Assembly (NCBI RefSeq): GCF_003151075.1
Contig: NZ_CP029482.1
Span: forward strand, 5,890,001-5,954,000
DNA from: Pseudomonas sp. 31-12
GTDB taxonomy: Bacteria; Pseudomonadota; Gammaproteobacteria; Pseudomonadales; Pseudomonadaceae
DNA: 64,000 bases
Reading direction: 5' to 3'
This document shows positions 9,049-17,330 of the stretch, one piece after another. Position numbers and translations under genes: made by a program. Below the pieces are notes generated by a model, which saw only the letters and a program-made list of their open reading frames with translations, was not told where the DNA came from and searched no databases. Numbering within the stretch: position 1 is the stretch's first letter; each line of letters opens with the position of its first letter.

Positions 9049-9081
9049 TTGACTTGGTAATGAGAATCGCTATGATTATCA
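9049..9081 (+). promoter_or_regulatory. Iron-regulated prrF promoter with Fur box
   Basis: TTGACT (9049-9054), 16-nt spacer, TATGAT (9071-9076). Between and across the -10 lies AATGAGAATCGCTATGATTATC, carrying overlapping half-sites close to the TGATAAT/ATTATCA Fur consensus. Fur-Fe(II) bound here would block RNA polymerase, giving transcription only in iron starvation. Confidence 0.8.
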
Positions 9082-9082
9082 C

Positions 9083-9194
9083 AACTGGTCGCGAGACTGG
9101 TCGATATTTGAAAAGCCCTTGGTTCGGACTCTCAGATATCTCCTCATCAGGCTAATCACGGTTATTTGACCCGGCTCTTGCCGGGTCTTTTTTT
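9083..9194 (+). ncRNA. prrF: PrrF iron-responsive small RNA
   Basis: About 112 nt from the predicted start (AACTGGTCGCGAGAC) to the terminator. It contains the strongly conserved PrrF core CTCCTCATCAGGCTAATCAC (within 9141-9160), which pairs with mRNAs of iron-using proteins such as sodB, sdh and antR to spare iron, with Hfq help. The 5' part forms a CTGGTCGCGAGACTGG-type hairpin. Only one copy is present, in contrast to the tandem prrF1-prrF2 of P. aeruginosa at the same position before phuW. Confidence 0.92.
9168..9194 (+). terminator. PrrF terminator
   Basis: GACCCGGC (9168-9175) pairs with GCCGGGTC (9180-9187) and is followed by seven T residues. Confidence 0.9.
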
Positions 9195-9215
9195 GCCTGT
9201 GGAAAAGTCGCCCGT

Positions 9216-10067
9216 TTACTTCCCGAACTGCTTACGCATTTGTGCGCAGTAATCCTGCGCCGGTGTGGCGGGTGTGTACCAGACGAAATCAGCCATGGCC
9301 GGCGTGACCTCGCCACCCTGCTCCGCCAGCATCAGAACCGTGGGGGCTTCAGGCTCTCCAAGATCAAGCACGTGGATCGGCACGCCAACATCCTTGCGCG
9401 CGTGGTAGGCGCCAGCCAACAGCAGCGAAGGCATCGGAGCCGACAGCAAGCGCTCGGCCATCCGCCGATCACGTTGCTGCTGGACCGCCAGCATCGCGGG
9501 CATCTGCGATGTTGGCAGCAGGCCGCAATGGGAGTCATTGATCTGCGCCAGCAACTCATCCTTGACTGACGAGGCGTTGGAACGCGAACCGCTTACTGTC
9601 GGCGGTTTGCCATAAACAGTACGGACTTCATGATTGTCCAGGTTGGCCGCCAACAGCGGGTAGGGTTGAGTCAGGACAAAGCGCACGATCGGCCCGTAAA
9701 GATTCCAGTCCCAGCCCGACTGCCAGTTGAGCGCGCCGGACAGATCTGCAGGTAGCGTCGAGGCACGGCGCACTTCATCGATGCGCGGTTGTTGATCCGG
9801 CGTAAGCATTTCCAGCAGCAGACTGCCTTGGGGTCGACGCTCACCCAGCGACTGCAACAACCACAATTGAAGTTGATGGTGATCAGGGTTGTCGTGCTGC
9901 TCGCCGACGATCAGCCGTGACGACTCGGCAAGTCGTTCAACCAACTCCTGGGGCGTCAGGATCTGGCCGCTGCGCAGGTCCTGAATCTCACCGACAACCG
10001 GAGGCTGCACCGAGACGTGCTGGCAGGCACTCAACAACAATACCGCCAGTAGCAAAATCCCTCGCAT
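9216..10067 (-). CDS. phuW: ChaN-family haem-binding lipoprotein, PhuW
   Basis: A 283-aa ChaN/DUF399-type lipoprotein with lipobox LLSAC (acylated Cys15) and the family motif VGEQHDNPDHHQLQLWLL. ChaN of Campylobacter binds cofacial haems, fitting a role in haem handling at the outer membrane or periplasm. The ATG at 10067 is favoured because GAGG lies 5 nt upstream; a GTG two codons earlier overlaps the ribosome site. It is last in the phuTUVW operon, 19 bp after phuV. Its exact function in Pseudomonas is not established. Confidence 0.85.
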   Translation of the reverse strand: MRGILLLAVLLLSACQHVSVQPPVVGEIQDLRSGQILTPQELVERLAESSRLIVGEQHDNPDHHQLQLWLLQSLGERRPQGSLLLEMLTPDQQPRIDEVRRASTLPADLSGALNWQSGWDWNLYGPIVRFVLTQPYPLLAANLDNHEVRTVYGKPPTVSGSRSNASSVKDELLAQINDSHCGLLPTSQMPAMLAVQQQRDRRMAERLLSAPMPSLLLAGAYHARKDVGVPIHVLDLGEPEAPTVLMLAEQGGEVTPAMADFVWYTPATPAQDYCAQMRKQFGK

Positions 10068-10086
10068 ACTCACCTCAATGTCATTC

Positions 10087-10854
10087 TCAACGGGCGATGA
10101 TCAGCGGATGCCCACGTTCCGGGTGCTGCTGCACCAAAACCTCCAGCCCGAACACGGCCTTGAGGGGTTCCGGACGCAAGACCTGCTCCGGCGTATCAAG
10201 CGCCACCGGTCGCCCACCTTCGAGTAGCAACAGGCGATCACAATAGCGCGCCGCCAGGTTCAGATCATGCAGGATCACCAGCACCGCCGCGCCGTGATCG
10301 GCGAATTCACGCACCGCTTGCAGGGTGGTGTGCTGGTGCAGCGGATCGAGCATAGAGGTCGGCTCATCGAGCAACAGCGTCTGCCCCGCTTCGCCCGGCC
10401 AGAGCTGCGCCAGCACCCGCGCCAGATGCACCCGCTGACGCTCGCCGCCGGACAGCGCCAGATAACTTCGACCACTCAGGTGTCCCGCATCGGCAGCGTG
10501 CAAGGCGGCGGCGACGATCTCGTCATCCCGCACTCGTCCGCTCTGGTGCGGCAAACGGCCCATGCCGACTACTTCTTCGACACGGAAGGCGAAGTCCAAC
10601 GTCGACACCTGCGGCAATACCGCCAGCCGCTGGGCTCGCTGCGCGCCGGTCCAATGCCTCAACTCGCGATCATCGAGCCAGACGCTGCCGTGGTCAGCCT
10701 TCAACTCGCCACACAAGGCGCCGAGCAAGGTGCTTTTGCCGGCACCGTTGGGGCCCAGCACGCCAAGGACTTCGCCCGGATTGAGTTCAAGTGTGATGTC
10801 CGTCAGAACGATCTTGGTGCCTCGACGGATTTGCAGGCTCTGGGTTCGCAACAT
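10087..10854 (-). CDS. phuV: Haem ABC transporter ATP-binding protein
   Basis: A 255-aa cytosolic ATPase of the HmuV/BtuD family energising haem import. It has Walker A GPNGAGKS near residue 34, the signature LSGGERQR near 133, Walker B LLLDEP near 160, and the switch histidine in [10 protein letters not shown]. The start codon shares one base with the phuU stop (TGATG), so it is translated coupled to its permease. Confidence 0.95.
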   Translation of the reverse strand: MLRTQSLQIRRGTKIVLTDITLELNPGEVLGVLGPNGAGKSTLLGALCGELKADHGSVWLDDRELRHWTGAQRAQRLAVLPQVSTLDFAFRVEEVVGMGRLPHQSGRVRDDEIVAAALHAADAGHLSGRSYLALSGGERQRVHLARVLAQLWPGEAGQTLLLDEPTSMLDPLHQHTTLQAVREFADHGAAVLVILHDLNLAARYCDRLLLLEGGRPVALDTPEQVLRPEPLKAVFGLEVLVQQHPERGHPLIIAR

Positions 10855-11891
10855 CAGGCTCGCCCTCTGAGCAGTAAATACAGGAAGAACGGCGCACCGA
10901 TGAAGGCCGTAACGATCCCGATCGGCAGCTCCGCCGGCGCCAGCGCTAACCGCGCCACCAGATCGGCAAATAGAAGAAGACTGGCACCCGCCAGCACCGA
11001 GGCCGGCAACAACACTCGATGATCAGGGCCGGCCAGCAGGCGCACCAGATGCGGCACTACCAGGCCGACAAACCCGATCATCCCCGCCGCCGCCACGGCC
11101 GCGCCAACGCCCAGCGCAGTGCAAAATACCAGTTCGCGCTTGAGCCCTTCGACGTCAATGCCCAAGTGACCGGCCTCCGATTCGCCGAGCAACAACGCGT
11201 TCAAGGCCTTGGCCCGACGCGGCAACCAGAGTGCCACACCGGCGCTCACCAACAGTAACGGCCAAAGGCGCGAATAGCTGGCGCCGTTGAGGCTGCCCAG
11301 GTTCCAGAACGTCAGTGTGCGCAAGGTCGCGTCGTCGGCCAGATAGGTGAACAAGCCGACCGCTGAACCCGCCAGCGCAGTCAATGCAATGCCGGCCAGA
11401 AGCATGGTTGCCACGTTCGTCTGCCCGTTACGCCGCCCTAGCCGATAGACCAGCGCCGTCACGCCCAGCCCGCCGAGAAATGCGCATACCGACAACAGAT
11501 AAGGTCCGAACGATTCAGGCAGTCCGCCAAACACCGAACCGCCGACAATCGCGATAGCGGCGCCCAACGCTGCACCACTCGACACCCCGACCAACCCCGG
11601 ATCAGCCAGAGGGTTACGAAACAATCCCTGCATCGCCACGCCGGACAATGCCAGCACGCCACCCACCGCCAGGCCCAACAAGGTTCGAGGCAGGCGGATT
11701 TGCCCGAGGATCAGCTCGGCCTGTTCCAGTCCATCGGGTGCAATGGGCACGCCGATCATGCGCAACGCCGCACGCAAGGTATCGAACAACGGCAGGCTCA
11801 CCGGCCCCAGCGCCAACGACAACCAGATCGCCAGCAAACACAGCAGGCTCAAGCCAATGAACAAGGCACGGGGTTTAACCAGAATGGTCAT
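10854..11891 (-). CDS. phuU: Haem ABC transporter permease (FecCD family)
   Basis: A 345-aa polytopic inner-membrane permease of the BtuC/FecCD family with about ten hydrophobic helices. Family marks are [20 protein letters not shown] near residue 63 and [20 protein letters not shown] just after it; the cytoplasmic coupling region [14 protein letters not shown] is near the C-terminus. The ATG overlaps the phuT stop by ATGA. Partners are PhuT outside and PhuV inside. Confidence 0.95.
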   Translation of the reverse strand: MTILVKPRALFIGLSLLCLLAIWLSLALGPVSLPLFDTLRAALRMIGVPIAPDGLEQAELILGQIRLPRTLLGLAVGGVLALSGVAMQGLFRNPLADPGLVGVSSGAALGAAIAIVGGSVFGGLPESFGPYLLSVCAFLGGLGVTALVYRLGRRNGQTNVATMLLAGIALTALAGSAVGLFTYLADDATLRTLTFWNLGSLNGASYSRLWPLLLVSAGVALWLPRRAKALNALLLGESEAGHLGIDVEGLKRELVFCTALGVGAAVAAAGMIGFVGLVVPHLVRLLAGPDHRVLLPASVLAGASLLLFADLVARLALAPAELPIGIVTAFIGAPFFLYLLLRGRA

Positions 11892-12760
11892 TGGGTGGCT
11901 TTACCGGGGTAGAAACCTTCAGACAGCGTTTTCAACGCATCGGGCAAACGCGGTCCCAATCCACCCACCAACAAGGTCGGATCAAGCTCCATGACGCGCC
12001 CGTCCCTGGCCGCGCGGGTCGCGGACAGAATCGGGTTTTCCTTGAACAACGCCGCACGCGCGGCATCGCCGGTCAGCGCTCGGTCCGCAAACACCAAGAC
12101 GTCCGGGTCAAGACTGACCAGCGATTCAACAGAAAAGGGTTTGTAGCCGGTGTGCGTGGCCAGATTGTGCCCGCCCGCCTGCTGGATCAACCAATCGGCA
12201 GCGGTGTCCTTGCCGGCGATGAGCGGTTTGCCGCCCGCATGGCCGAGCAGCATCAGCACGCCCGGCGATTTTTCCTTCAACTGCGCGCGAGTGACCCGGA
12301 CCTTCTGCAGCTCAAGTTGCTGCTGATAGGACTGGAGCAACTGCGCAGCCTTATCTTCAGCCCCGAGCAACTTGCCCAGATGCGCCAGGTTGCCCTGCAA
12401 CGTCGGCAGATCGGGCTTGGCCGAGAACAGCTCAACCTGCACGCCCGCGCTACGAACCTGCGACAGCACCGGCGGCGGCCCCATTTCCTCGGTGCCGATC
12501 AGAATCTGCGGGCGTAAGCTCAAGATGCCCTCCGCCGACAGTTGCCGCTGATAACCGATGCTCGGCAGCGCCTTCAACGATTCCGGATGCTGACTGGTGG
12601 TATCGACGCCGACCAGTTTCGACTCGCCGCCCAGCGCGCTCACCCACTCCGACAGAGCGCCACCGGCACTGACCCAACGCTGTGGCAGCTCGGCCGCTGC
12701 GGCGTGGTGGCTGACGAAGAGTCCGACACACAGCGCAGCAACGCGGGTACTCAGGCGCAT
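11888..12760 (-). CDS. phuT: Periplasmic haem-binding protein
   Basis: A 290-aa class III solute-binding protein that delivers haem to PhuUV. A signal peptide (MRLSTRVAALCVGLFVSHHA) ends near AAAA-E at residue 22-23; the mature protein has the two-lobe HmuT/BtuF fold with the long central helix around RVTRAQLKEKSPGVLML. I placed the start at the ATG at 12760, preceded by AAGGAAG, because upstream residues in the open frame are not signal-like. First gene of the operon. The haem receptor phuR and the haem chaperone phuS, normally adjacent in P. aeruginosa, are absent here. Confidence 0.92.
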   Translation of the reverse strand: MRLSTRVAALCVGLFVSHHAAAAELPQRWVSAGGALSEWVSALGGESKLVGVDTTSQHPESLKALPSIGYQRQLSAEGILSLRPQILIGTEEMGPPPVLSQVRSAGVQVELFSAKPDLPTLQGNLAHLGKLLGAEDKAAQLLQSYQQQLELQKVRVTRAQLKEKSPGVLMLLGHAGGKPLIAGKDTAADWLIQQAGGHNLATHTGYKPFSVESLVSLDPDVLVFADRALTGDAARAALFKENPILSATRAARDGRVMELDPTLLVGGLGPRLPDALKTLSEGFYPGKATQ

Positions 12761-12850
12761 AAACAGCTTCCTTTTAAGTTTCCCCAGGCATCGAGATGAC
12801 AGGCCAAGTATCCTCGGCATCCGGCACCTGCGCCCGATGGGCGAAGCGGC

Positions 12851-12870
12851 CATTTGATAATTGTTTGCAT
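12851..12870 (-). promoter_or_regulatory. Fur-like operator upstream of phuT
   Basis: On the minus strand the site reads TGCAAACAATTATCA: the right half ATTATCA is a perfect Fur half-site and the left half keeps three or more matches. It lies about 95 bp before the phuT start and about 60 bp before the divergent Rieske gene, so it could act on either. Confidence 0.55.
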
Positions 12871-12925
12871 TTGAACGTCAAGCTCGGACATATCCGGTCA
12901 CGAGCCGCCGGAATTGAGGATAGAC

Positions 12926-13243
12926 ATGAAGTGGCTTTGCACAGGTGCCGAATTGGCTGACAACAGCAGTCGCGGATTCGACGTGGACGGTCAGAAACTC
13001 TTCGCCGTGCGCCGGGGCGGCCAAGTGTACGTTTATATCAATCGCTGCCCGCACCGGGGCGTCGGGCTGGAATGGAAACCCGACCAGTTTCTCGACCCCA
13101 GCAACAGCCTGATCCAGTGCGCCACCCACGGCGCACTGTTCCTGATCGAAGACGGCGAATGCGTCGCCGGCCCGTGCGCCGGGCAATCTTTGACCACCGT
13201 TGCCAGCCGCGAAGACGAACAAGGGATCTGGATCAGCCTTTAG
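12926..13243 (+). CDS. Small Rieske [2Fe-2S] ferredoxin-like protein
   Basis: A 105-aa soluble protein consisting of one Rieske domain with both cluster motifs: C-P-H-R-G near residue 45 and C-A-T-H-G near residue 70 (C-X-H ... C-X2-H), which bind the 2Fe-2S cluster with two Cys and two His. No membrane anchor, so a ferredoxin-like electron carrier is likely; the partner oxygenase or reductase is unknown. The ATG at 12926 has GAGGA 5 nt upstream. Divergent from the haem operon; its stop overlaps the convergent sfsA stop. Confidence 0.88.
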   Translation: MKWLCTGAELADNSSRGFDVDGQKLFAVRRGGQVYVYINRCPHRGVGLEWKPDQFLDPSNSLIQCATHGALFLIEDGECVAGPCAGQSLTTVASREDEQGIWISL

Positions 13244-13953
13244 CCGTTCAGCAGCACTTCCAGACGTCGATCGACCACCATTTCTTCGTGCGTCAATCGC
13301 ACACCATAGGCCAGCACCTCGACTCCGCACGCCACCGCCTCGCGCAAGGCCGCCGCGTAGGCCGAATCGATCTCGTCTGCCGGACGCACCGCTTCAATGC
13401 CGGTCAGGTTGACGCAATACAACTGCACCGCGCGAATCCCGTCCCGGGCCAGATGCGCCAGTTCCCGCAAATGCTTGGCGCCCCGTTGCGTCACCGCATC
13501 GGGAAACGCCGCCACCGATGACCCGTCGAAGCCCAGGGTTACGCTTTTGACTTCCACATACGCCGGCCCGCCCGGGTAATCGAGACGAAAATCGATGCGG
13601 CTGCTTTCCTGTCCGTAGGCCACTTCGGTTTTCAACCCGGTAAAGCCGTTCAGTTCGGTAATCACACCCGCCCGCAACGCTTCTTCGATTAGCCCGTTAG
13701 CACGCCCAGTGTTTACGCAAAACTGCCGGCCCTGCGGGGTTTCACCGATTTCCCAAGTGCCAGGCAACTTGCGTTTCGGGTCGTTGGAGCGACTGAACCA
13801 GACCTGCCCGCCCTCTACCTGGCAATTGAGCATCGAGCCGGTGTTGGGGCAGTGAATTGTCAGCAACTCGCCGTCAACGGTTTCGATATCGGCAAGAAAA
13901 CGCTTGTAACGTCGGATCAGACGACCTTCTTCGAGGAGAGGAGAAAAACGCAT
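13240..13953 (-). CDS. sfsA: SfsA family nuclease/sugar fermentation stimulation protein
   Basis: A 237-aa SfsA protein with an N-terminal OB-like part ([19 protein letters not shown], residues 5-20, and IHCPNTGSM) and a C-terminal restriction-endonuclease-like core (RIDFRLD, then AYVEVKSVT) carrying the D-ExK pattern. E. coli SfsA was named for effects on maltose fermentation and binds DNA; the true role is unclear. Its ATG overlaps the aminotransferase stop (TGATG), forming a two-gene unit. Confidence 0.93.
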   Translation of the reverse strand: MRFSPLLEEGRLIRRYKRFLADIETVDGELLTIHCPNTGSMLNCQVEGGQVWFSRSNDPKRKLPGTWEIGETPQGRQFCVNTGRANGLIEEALRAGVITELNGFTGLKTEVAYGQESSRIDFRLDYPGGPAYVEVKSVTLGFDGSSVAAFPDAVTQRGAKHLRELAHLARDGIRAVQLYCVNLTGIEAVRPADEIDSAYAAALREAVACGVEVLAYGVRLTHEEMVVDRRLEVLLNG

Positions 13954-15125
13954 CAGCCTTGCCAGCTCCGCAATCCACGAGCGATCCGCTCAACCGCTTC
14001 TTCCAGGCGCGGCAGGCTTTGAGTGTAGGCAAAACGCACATGATGCCCGGCCTGATAGCGCCCGAAGTCCAGCCCCGGGGTAATTGCCACGTGCTCGGTT
14101 TCAAGGAAATGTCGGCAGAATGCGAAGGCATCACCGCCGAACTTGCTGATATCGGCGTACAAATAGAACGCGCCTTCAGGCTCAACGGCGATCCCGAAGC
14201 CCAGCTCCCGCAGGGCCGGCAACAGGAAATCCCGACGACGACCGAATTCGGCGCGACGCTCCTCCAGGATACTGATCGTGGCCGGTTCAAAGCAGGCCAA
14301 TGCGGCATGCTGGGCCATGCTCGGGGCGCTGATGTAGAGGTTTTGCGCGAGTTTTTCCAGCTCGCCGACCGCCGCTTCAGGCGCGACCAGCCATCCCAAC
14401 CGCCAACCAGTCATGCCGAAATACTTGGAAAAACTATTCAAGACGAAGGCGCTGTCATCGACTTCCAGCACACTGGCGGCATCGGTGCCGTAAGTCAGGC
14501 CATGGTAGATCTCGTCCACCACCAGATGACCGTGGCGCGCCTTGATCGCCGCCGACAAGCCGGCCAGCTCGTCGCGGGTCAGGATGGTTCCGGTCGGGTT
14601 GGCGGGCGAGGCCACCAAGGCGCCGACGCTGTCTTGATCCCAATGGCGCGCCACCAAGTCCGGCGTGAGCTGATAACGCACATCCGGGCCGACCGGCACC
14701 AATTGCGCAGCGCCTTCGACCAAGCGCAGGAAGTGCCGGTTGCACGGGTAACCCGGGTCCGCCAGCAGCCAGTGTTTGCCAGGGTCGACCAGCAAGGCGC
14801 TGGCCAGCAACAGCGCGCCCGAACCGCCAGGCGTGATGAGGATTCGCTGCGGATCAATGCTCAAACTGTAACGCTGTTGATAGAAATTCGAGATCGCTTC
14901 ACGCAACTCGGGGATGCCGCGCGCAGCGGTGTAACGGGTCTTCCCCGCCGTCAGTGCGGCCTGGCCGGCCTGGATGATCGGTTCGGCGGTGGTGAAGTCC
15001 GGTTCGCCGATTTCCAGGTGGATCACATCGTGACCCGCAGCCTGCAGTTCATTGGCCCGCGCCAGCAGCGCCATGACGTGGAAAGGTTCGATCGCGCGAC
15101 TGCGGGCACTGTAGGACTGAGCCAT
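13953..15125 (-). CDS. Class I/II pyridoxal-phosphate aminotransferase
   Basis: A 390-aa fold-type I aminotransferase. Visible marks are EIGEPDF near residue 38, the ASPANPTGT cofactor-binding turn near 172, VDEIYHGL near 204, and the Schiff-base lysine in [15 protein letters not shown] near 235, plus the substrate-carboxylate Arg near the C-terminus (HVRFAY). The amino-acid substrate cannot be told from sequence; the group includes aspartate and alanine/valine enzymes. Cotranscribed with sfsA. Confidence 0.92.
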   Translation of the reverse strand: MAQSYSARSRAIEPFHVMALLARANELQAAGHDVIHLEIGEPDFTTAEPIIQAGQAALTAGKTRYTAARGIPELREAISNFYQQRYSLSIDPQRILITPGGSGALLLASALLVDPGKHWLLADPGYPCNRHFLRLVEGAAQLVPVGPDVRYQLTPDLVARHWDQDSVGALVASPANPTGTILTRDELAGLSAAIKARHGHLVVDEIYHGLTYGTDAASVLEVDDSAFVLNSFSKYFGMTGWRLGWLVAPEAAVGELEKLAQNLYISAPSMAQHAALACFEPATISILEERRAEFGRRRDFLLPALRELGFGIAVEPEGAFYLYADISKFGGDAFAFCRHFLETEHVAITPGLDFGRYQAGHHVRFAYTQSLPRLEEAVERIARGLRSWQG

Positions 15126-15459
15126 TAGCCTTCCTTACAACGGAGAAAAGAATCGATTCTACCCAAGCGCCGGAACGAGCGAGAACCTAAAGCGGTCAGA
15201 GCCGATATATCCCTGGCCACAAACGACTCAAGCGCGTACCCCAGGTTTGACTAAAATCAATAATTGATCAGGCCTCCAACGCCGCCAGACAAGGCTTTGC
15301 AATCATTTGCAAGCCCTTGGGGCCACTACCTCGACATCCGGGAGTAGCGCGCCCCGATTTGATCTGGTAAGTTCGCCCGCTTGCAGCCGCAGGGCCGGCA
15401 GGTGTCGGTGATGGAGCAATCCTGCGCAATGGATTACAAGAGTAGAGGCGGTCCATTTC
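15126..15459. other. Intergenic region between aminotransferase and dksA
   Basis: The 334 bp between these divergent genes hold no convincing ORF, RNA or repeat. It must carry the promoters of both units, but I see no good -35/-10 pair; only GTAGAGGCGG just before the dksA start looks ribosome-site-like. Confidence 0.5.
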
Positions 15460-15900
15460 ATGCCCACCCAAGCAAAGCAGCAAAATACGTCGATCAGCGG
15501 CTTCGAACCCTACAAAGAAGTAAAGGGCGAGGAGTACATGGGCAAACCCATGCGCGCTCACTTCACCAAGATCCTGAATAAGTGGAAACAGGACTTGATG
15601 CAGGAAGTCGACCGTACGGTTGATCACATGAAAGACGAAGCGGCCAATTTCCCGGACCCGGCAGACCGTGCCAGCCAGGAAGAAGAGTTCAGCCTTGAAC
15701 TGCGAGCCCGCGACCGCGAGCGCAAGTTGATCAAGAAGATCGACAAGACGCTGCAGCTGATCGAAGACGAAGAATATGGCTGGTGCGAGTCCTGCGGCGT
15801 CGAGATCGGCGTCAAGCGACTGGAAGCCCGTCCTACCGCCGACATGTGCGTTGACTGCAAGACCCTGGCGGAAATCAAGGAAAAGCAAGTCGGCAAGTAA
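15460..15900 (+). CDS. dksA: RNA polymerase-binding transcription factor DksA
   Basis: A 146-aa secondary-channel protein that, with ppGpp, redirects RNA polymerase away from stable-RNA promoters. The coiled-coil region (about residues 35-110) includes the tip DPADRAS motif with the acidic pair, and the four-cysteine zinc finger CESC...CVDC is intact (so this is the Zn form, not the Cys-poor paralogue DksA2). Monocistronic and closed by a strong terminator. The tRNA operon promoter at 54150 has the GC-rich discriminator typical of its targets. Confidence 0.97.
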   Translation: MPTQAKQQNTSISGFEPYKEVKGEEYMGKPMRAHFTKILNKWKQDLMQEVDRTVDHMKDEAANFPDPADRASQEEEFSLELRARDRERKLIKKIDKTLQLIEDEEYGWCESCGVEIGVKRLEARPTADMCVDCKTLAEIKEKQVGK

Positions 15901-15918
15901 TGTCGCCTTGAACGAACA

Positions 15919-15944
15919 ACGGAGCGTGCGAACGCTCCGTTTTT
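15919..15944 (+). terminator. dksA terminator
   Basis: ACGGAGCGT (15919-15927) and ACGCTCCGT (15932-15940) form a 9-bp stem with a GCGA tetraloop followed by a T run. Confidence 0.92.
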
Positions 15945-15970
15945 GTTTCTGAAATTCGCCCCAGCAAAAA

Positions 15971-16152
15971 ACCTGAGGGAGGGAGCCTTTGTGGCGAGGG
16001 GATTATCCCCGTTGGGTCGCGTAGCGGCCCCAAACGCTGCAATCGAGAGGCGTCAGAAAAAACGCATCCACCGGGTTTGCGACTGCTCCGCAGCCGAACG
16101 GGGCGGTGCGACGTTTCGCTAAATCCCCTCACCACAAAGGCTCGCTCCCACA
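15971..16152. repeat. Intergenic inverted-repeat element between dksA and gluQ
   Basis: The left arm GGGAGCCTTTGTGGCGAGGGGATT near 15975-15999 is mirrored by AATCCCCTCACCACAAAGGCTCGCTCCC near 16122-16150. The ~120-bp centre is GC-rich with secondary arms (GCGTAGCGGCCCC / GGGGCGGTGCGACG). This is the size and shape of dispersed non-coding Pseudomonas repeats distinct from REP. A short relative with the same TGTGGCGAGGGGG core occurs at 31013-31060. Confidence 0.65.
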
Positions 16153-16188
16153 GCGACTTGCGTACGCCGGACAACATAGATCGCCTTT

Positions 16189-17076
16189 ATGACCGCCACC
16201 ACCTACATCGGGCGCTTCGCCCCCACGCCCAGTGGACATCTGCATTTCGGTTCGCTGGTCGCAGCGCTGGCTTCGTACCTTGACGCGCGCGCGGTGGGTG
16301 GCCGCTGGCTGATGCGCATGGAAGACCTCGATCCGCCACGGGAGGAACCCGGCGCTCAAGCGGCGATTCTTAAAGCCCTGGAAAGCTACGGTTTCGAATG
16401 GGACGGCGAAATGGTCCGCCAGAGCGATCGGCACGAGGCTTACGCTGAAGTACTCAATCGCCTGTTCAATCAAGGCCTCGCTTACGCCTGCACCTGCTCG
16501 CGCAAGCAATTGGAGCCGTATCACGGCATCTACCCGGGCCTGTGCCGAAATGCCGGCCACGGCACTGAAGACGCCGCGATTCGACTGCGTGTACCCGAGC
16601 TCGACTACCACTTCATCGACCGCGTGCAAGGCGAGTTTCGCCAGCATCTGGGCCGGGAAGTCGGTGACTTCGTGATCCGCCGCCGCGACGGGCTCTACGC
16701 CTATCAACTGGCGGTGGTACTGGACGATGCCTGGCAAGGCATCACCGATATCGTCCGGGGCGCTGACCTGCTGGACTCCACGCCGCGCCAGCTCTACCTG
16801 CAAGAACTGCTTGGCTTGCGGCAACCGCGCTATCTGCACATCCCGCTGATTACCCAGCCCGATGGCAACAAGCTCGGCAAATCCTACCGCTCGCCGCCAT
16901 TGACCGCCGATCAGGCCACGCCTTTGTTGCTGCGTGCGTTGCGCGCACTCGGGCAAAACCCGGGCAAGGAACTGGCCTATGCGTCACCACGGGAAGTGCT
17001 GGATTGGGGCATCGCCCACTGGGATGCCTCATTAATCCCGCGCACACTCACCCTGCCCGAAGCGCAACTACAGTGA
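16189..17076 (+). CDS. gluQ: Glutamyl-Q tRNA(Asp) synthetase
   Basis: A 295-aa truncated GluRS paralogue that attaches glutamate to the queuosine base of tRNA(Asp). It keeps the class I nucleotide-binding motifs, APTPSGHLHFGS (HIGH-like, from residue 11) and KLGKS near 228, and a zinc-site segment CTCSRKQLEPYHGIYPGLC, but lacks the anticodon-binding domain. The dksA-gluQ order is conserved in gammaproteobacteria; here the repeat element lies between them. Confidence 0.95.
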   Translation: MTATTYIGRFAPTPSGHLHFGSLVAALASYLDARAVGGRWLMRMEDLDPPREEPGAQAAILKALESYGFEWDGEMVRQSDRHEAYAEVLNRLFNQGLAYACTCSRKQLEPYHGIYPGLCRNAGHGTEDAAIRLRVPELDYHFIDRVQGEFRQHLGREVGDFVIRRRDGLYAYQLAVVLDDAWQGITDIVRGADLLDSTPRQLYLQELLGLRQPRYLHIPLITQPDGNKLGKSYRSPPLTADQATPLLLRALRALGQNPGKELAYASPREVLDWGIAHWDASLIPRTLTLPEAQLQ

Positions 17077-17153
17077 TCACACTTGCAGTGGCGCGCCCAT
17101 CCGTTACCATCGCCGCACGTTTTCGGGCACACGCCTAAAAAAGAGAGGCCGGG

Positions 17154-17330
17154 ATGTACATCTATCGCTTGGTCCTGCTCCTGGTAGTGGGGATTTATCT
17201 GTTCTCCCCGGCCATCATGGATTGGTGGATCGACGCCACTGGCGCCTGGTATCGCCCTTATCTGCTCTGGCTGATTCTGATCGTCGTGACCTTCATCCTG
17301 CAGAGCCAAAAAGATGCCGATGAGCTTTAG
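17154..17330 (+). CDS. cbrX: CbrX, small membrane protein overlapping cbrA
   Basis: A 58-aa ORF starting MYIYRLVLLLVVGIYLFSPA and ending SQKDADEL, with two hydrophobic segments (about residues 5-20 and 36-50). GAGAGG precedes the ATG by 7 nt. Its last 17 bases overlap the start of cbrA in another frame, so cbrA translation probably depends on ribosomes finishing cbrX. A gene of this size and place, cbrX, is known in Pseudomonas as cotranscribed and translationally coupled to cbrA. It is short enough to be missed by automatic annotation. Confidence 0.85.
   Translation: MYIYRLVLLLVVGIYLFSPAIMDWWIDATGAWYRPYLLWLILIVVTFILQSQKDADEL

Noticed and set aside
13857..15128. 423-codon frame opposite the aminotransferase
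   Set aside because: Shadow of a conserved enzyme gene with its PLP motifs.
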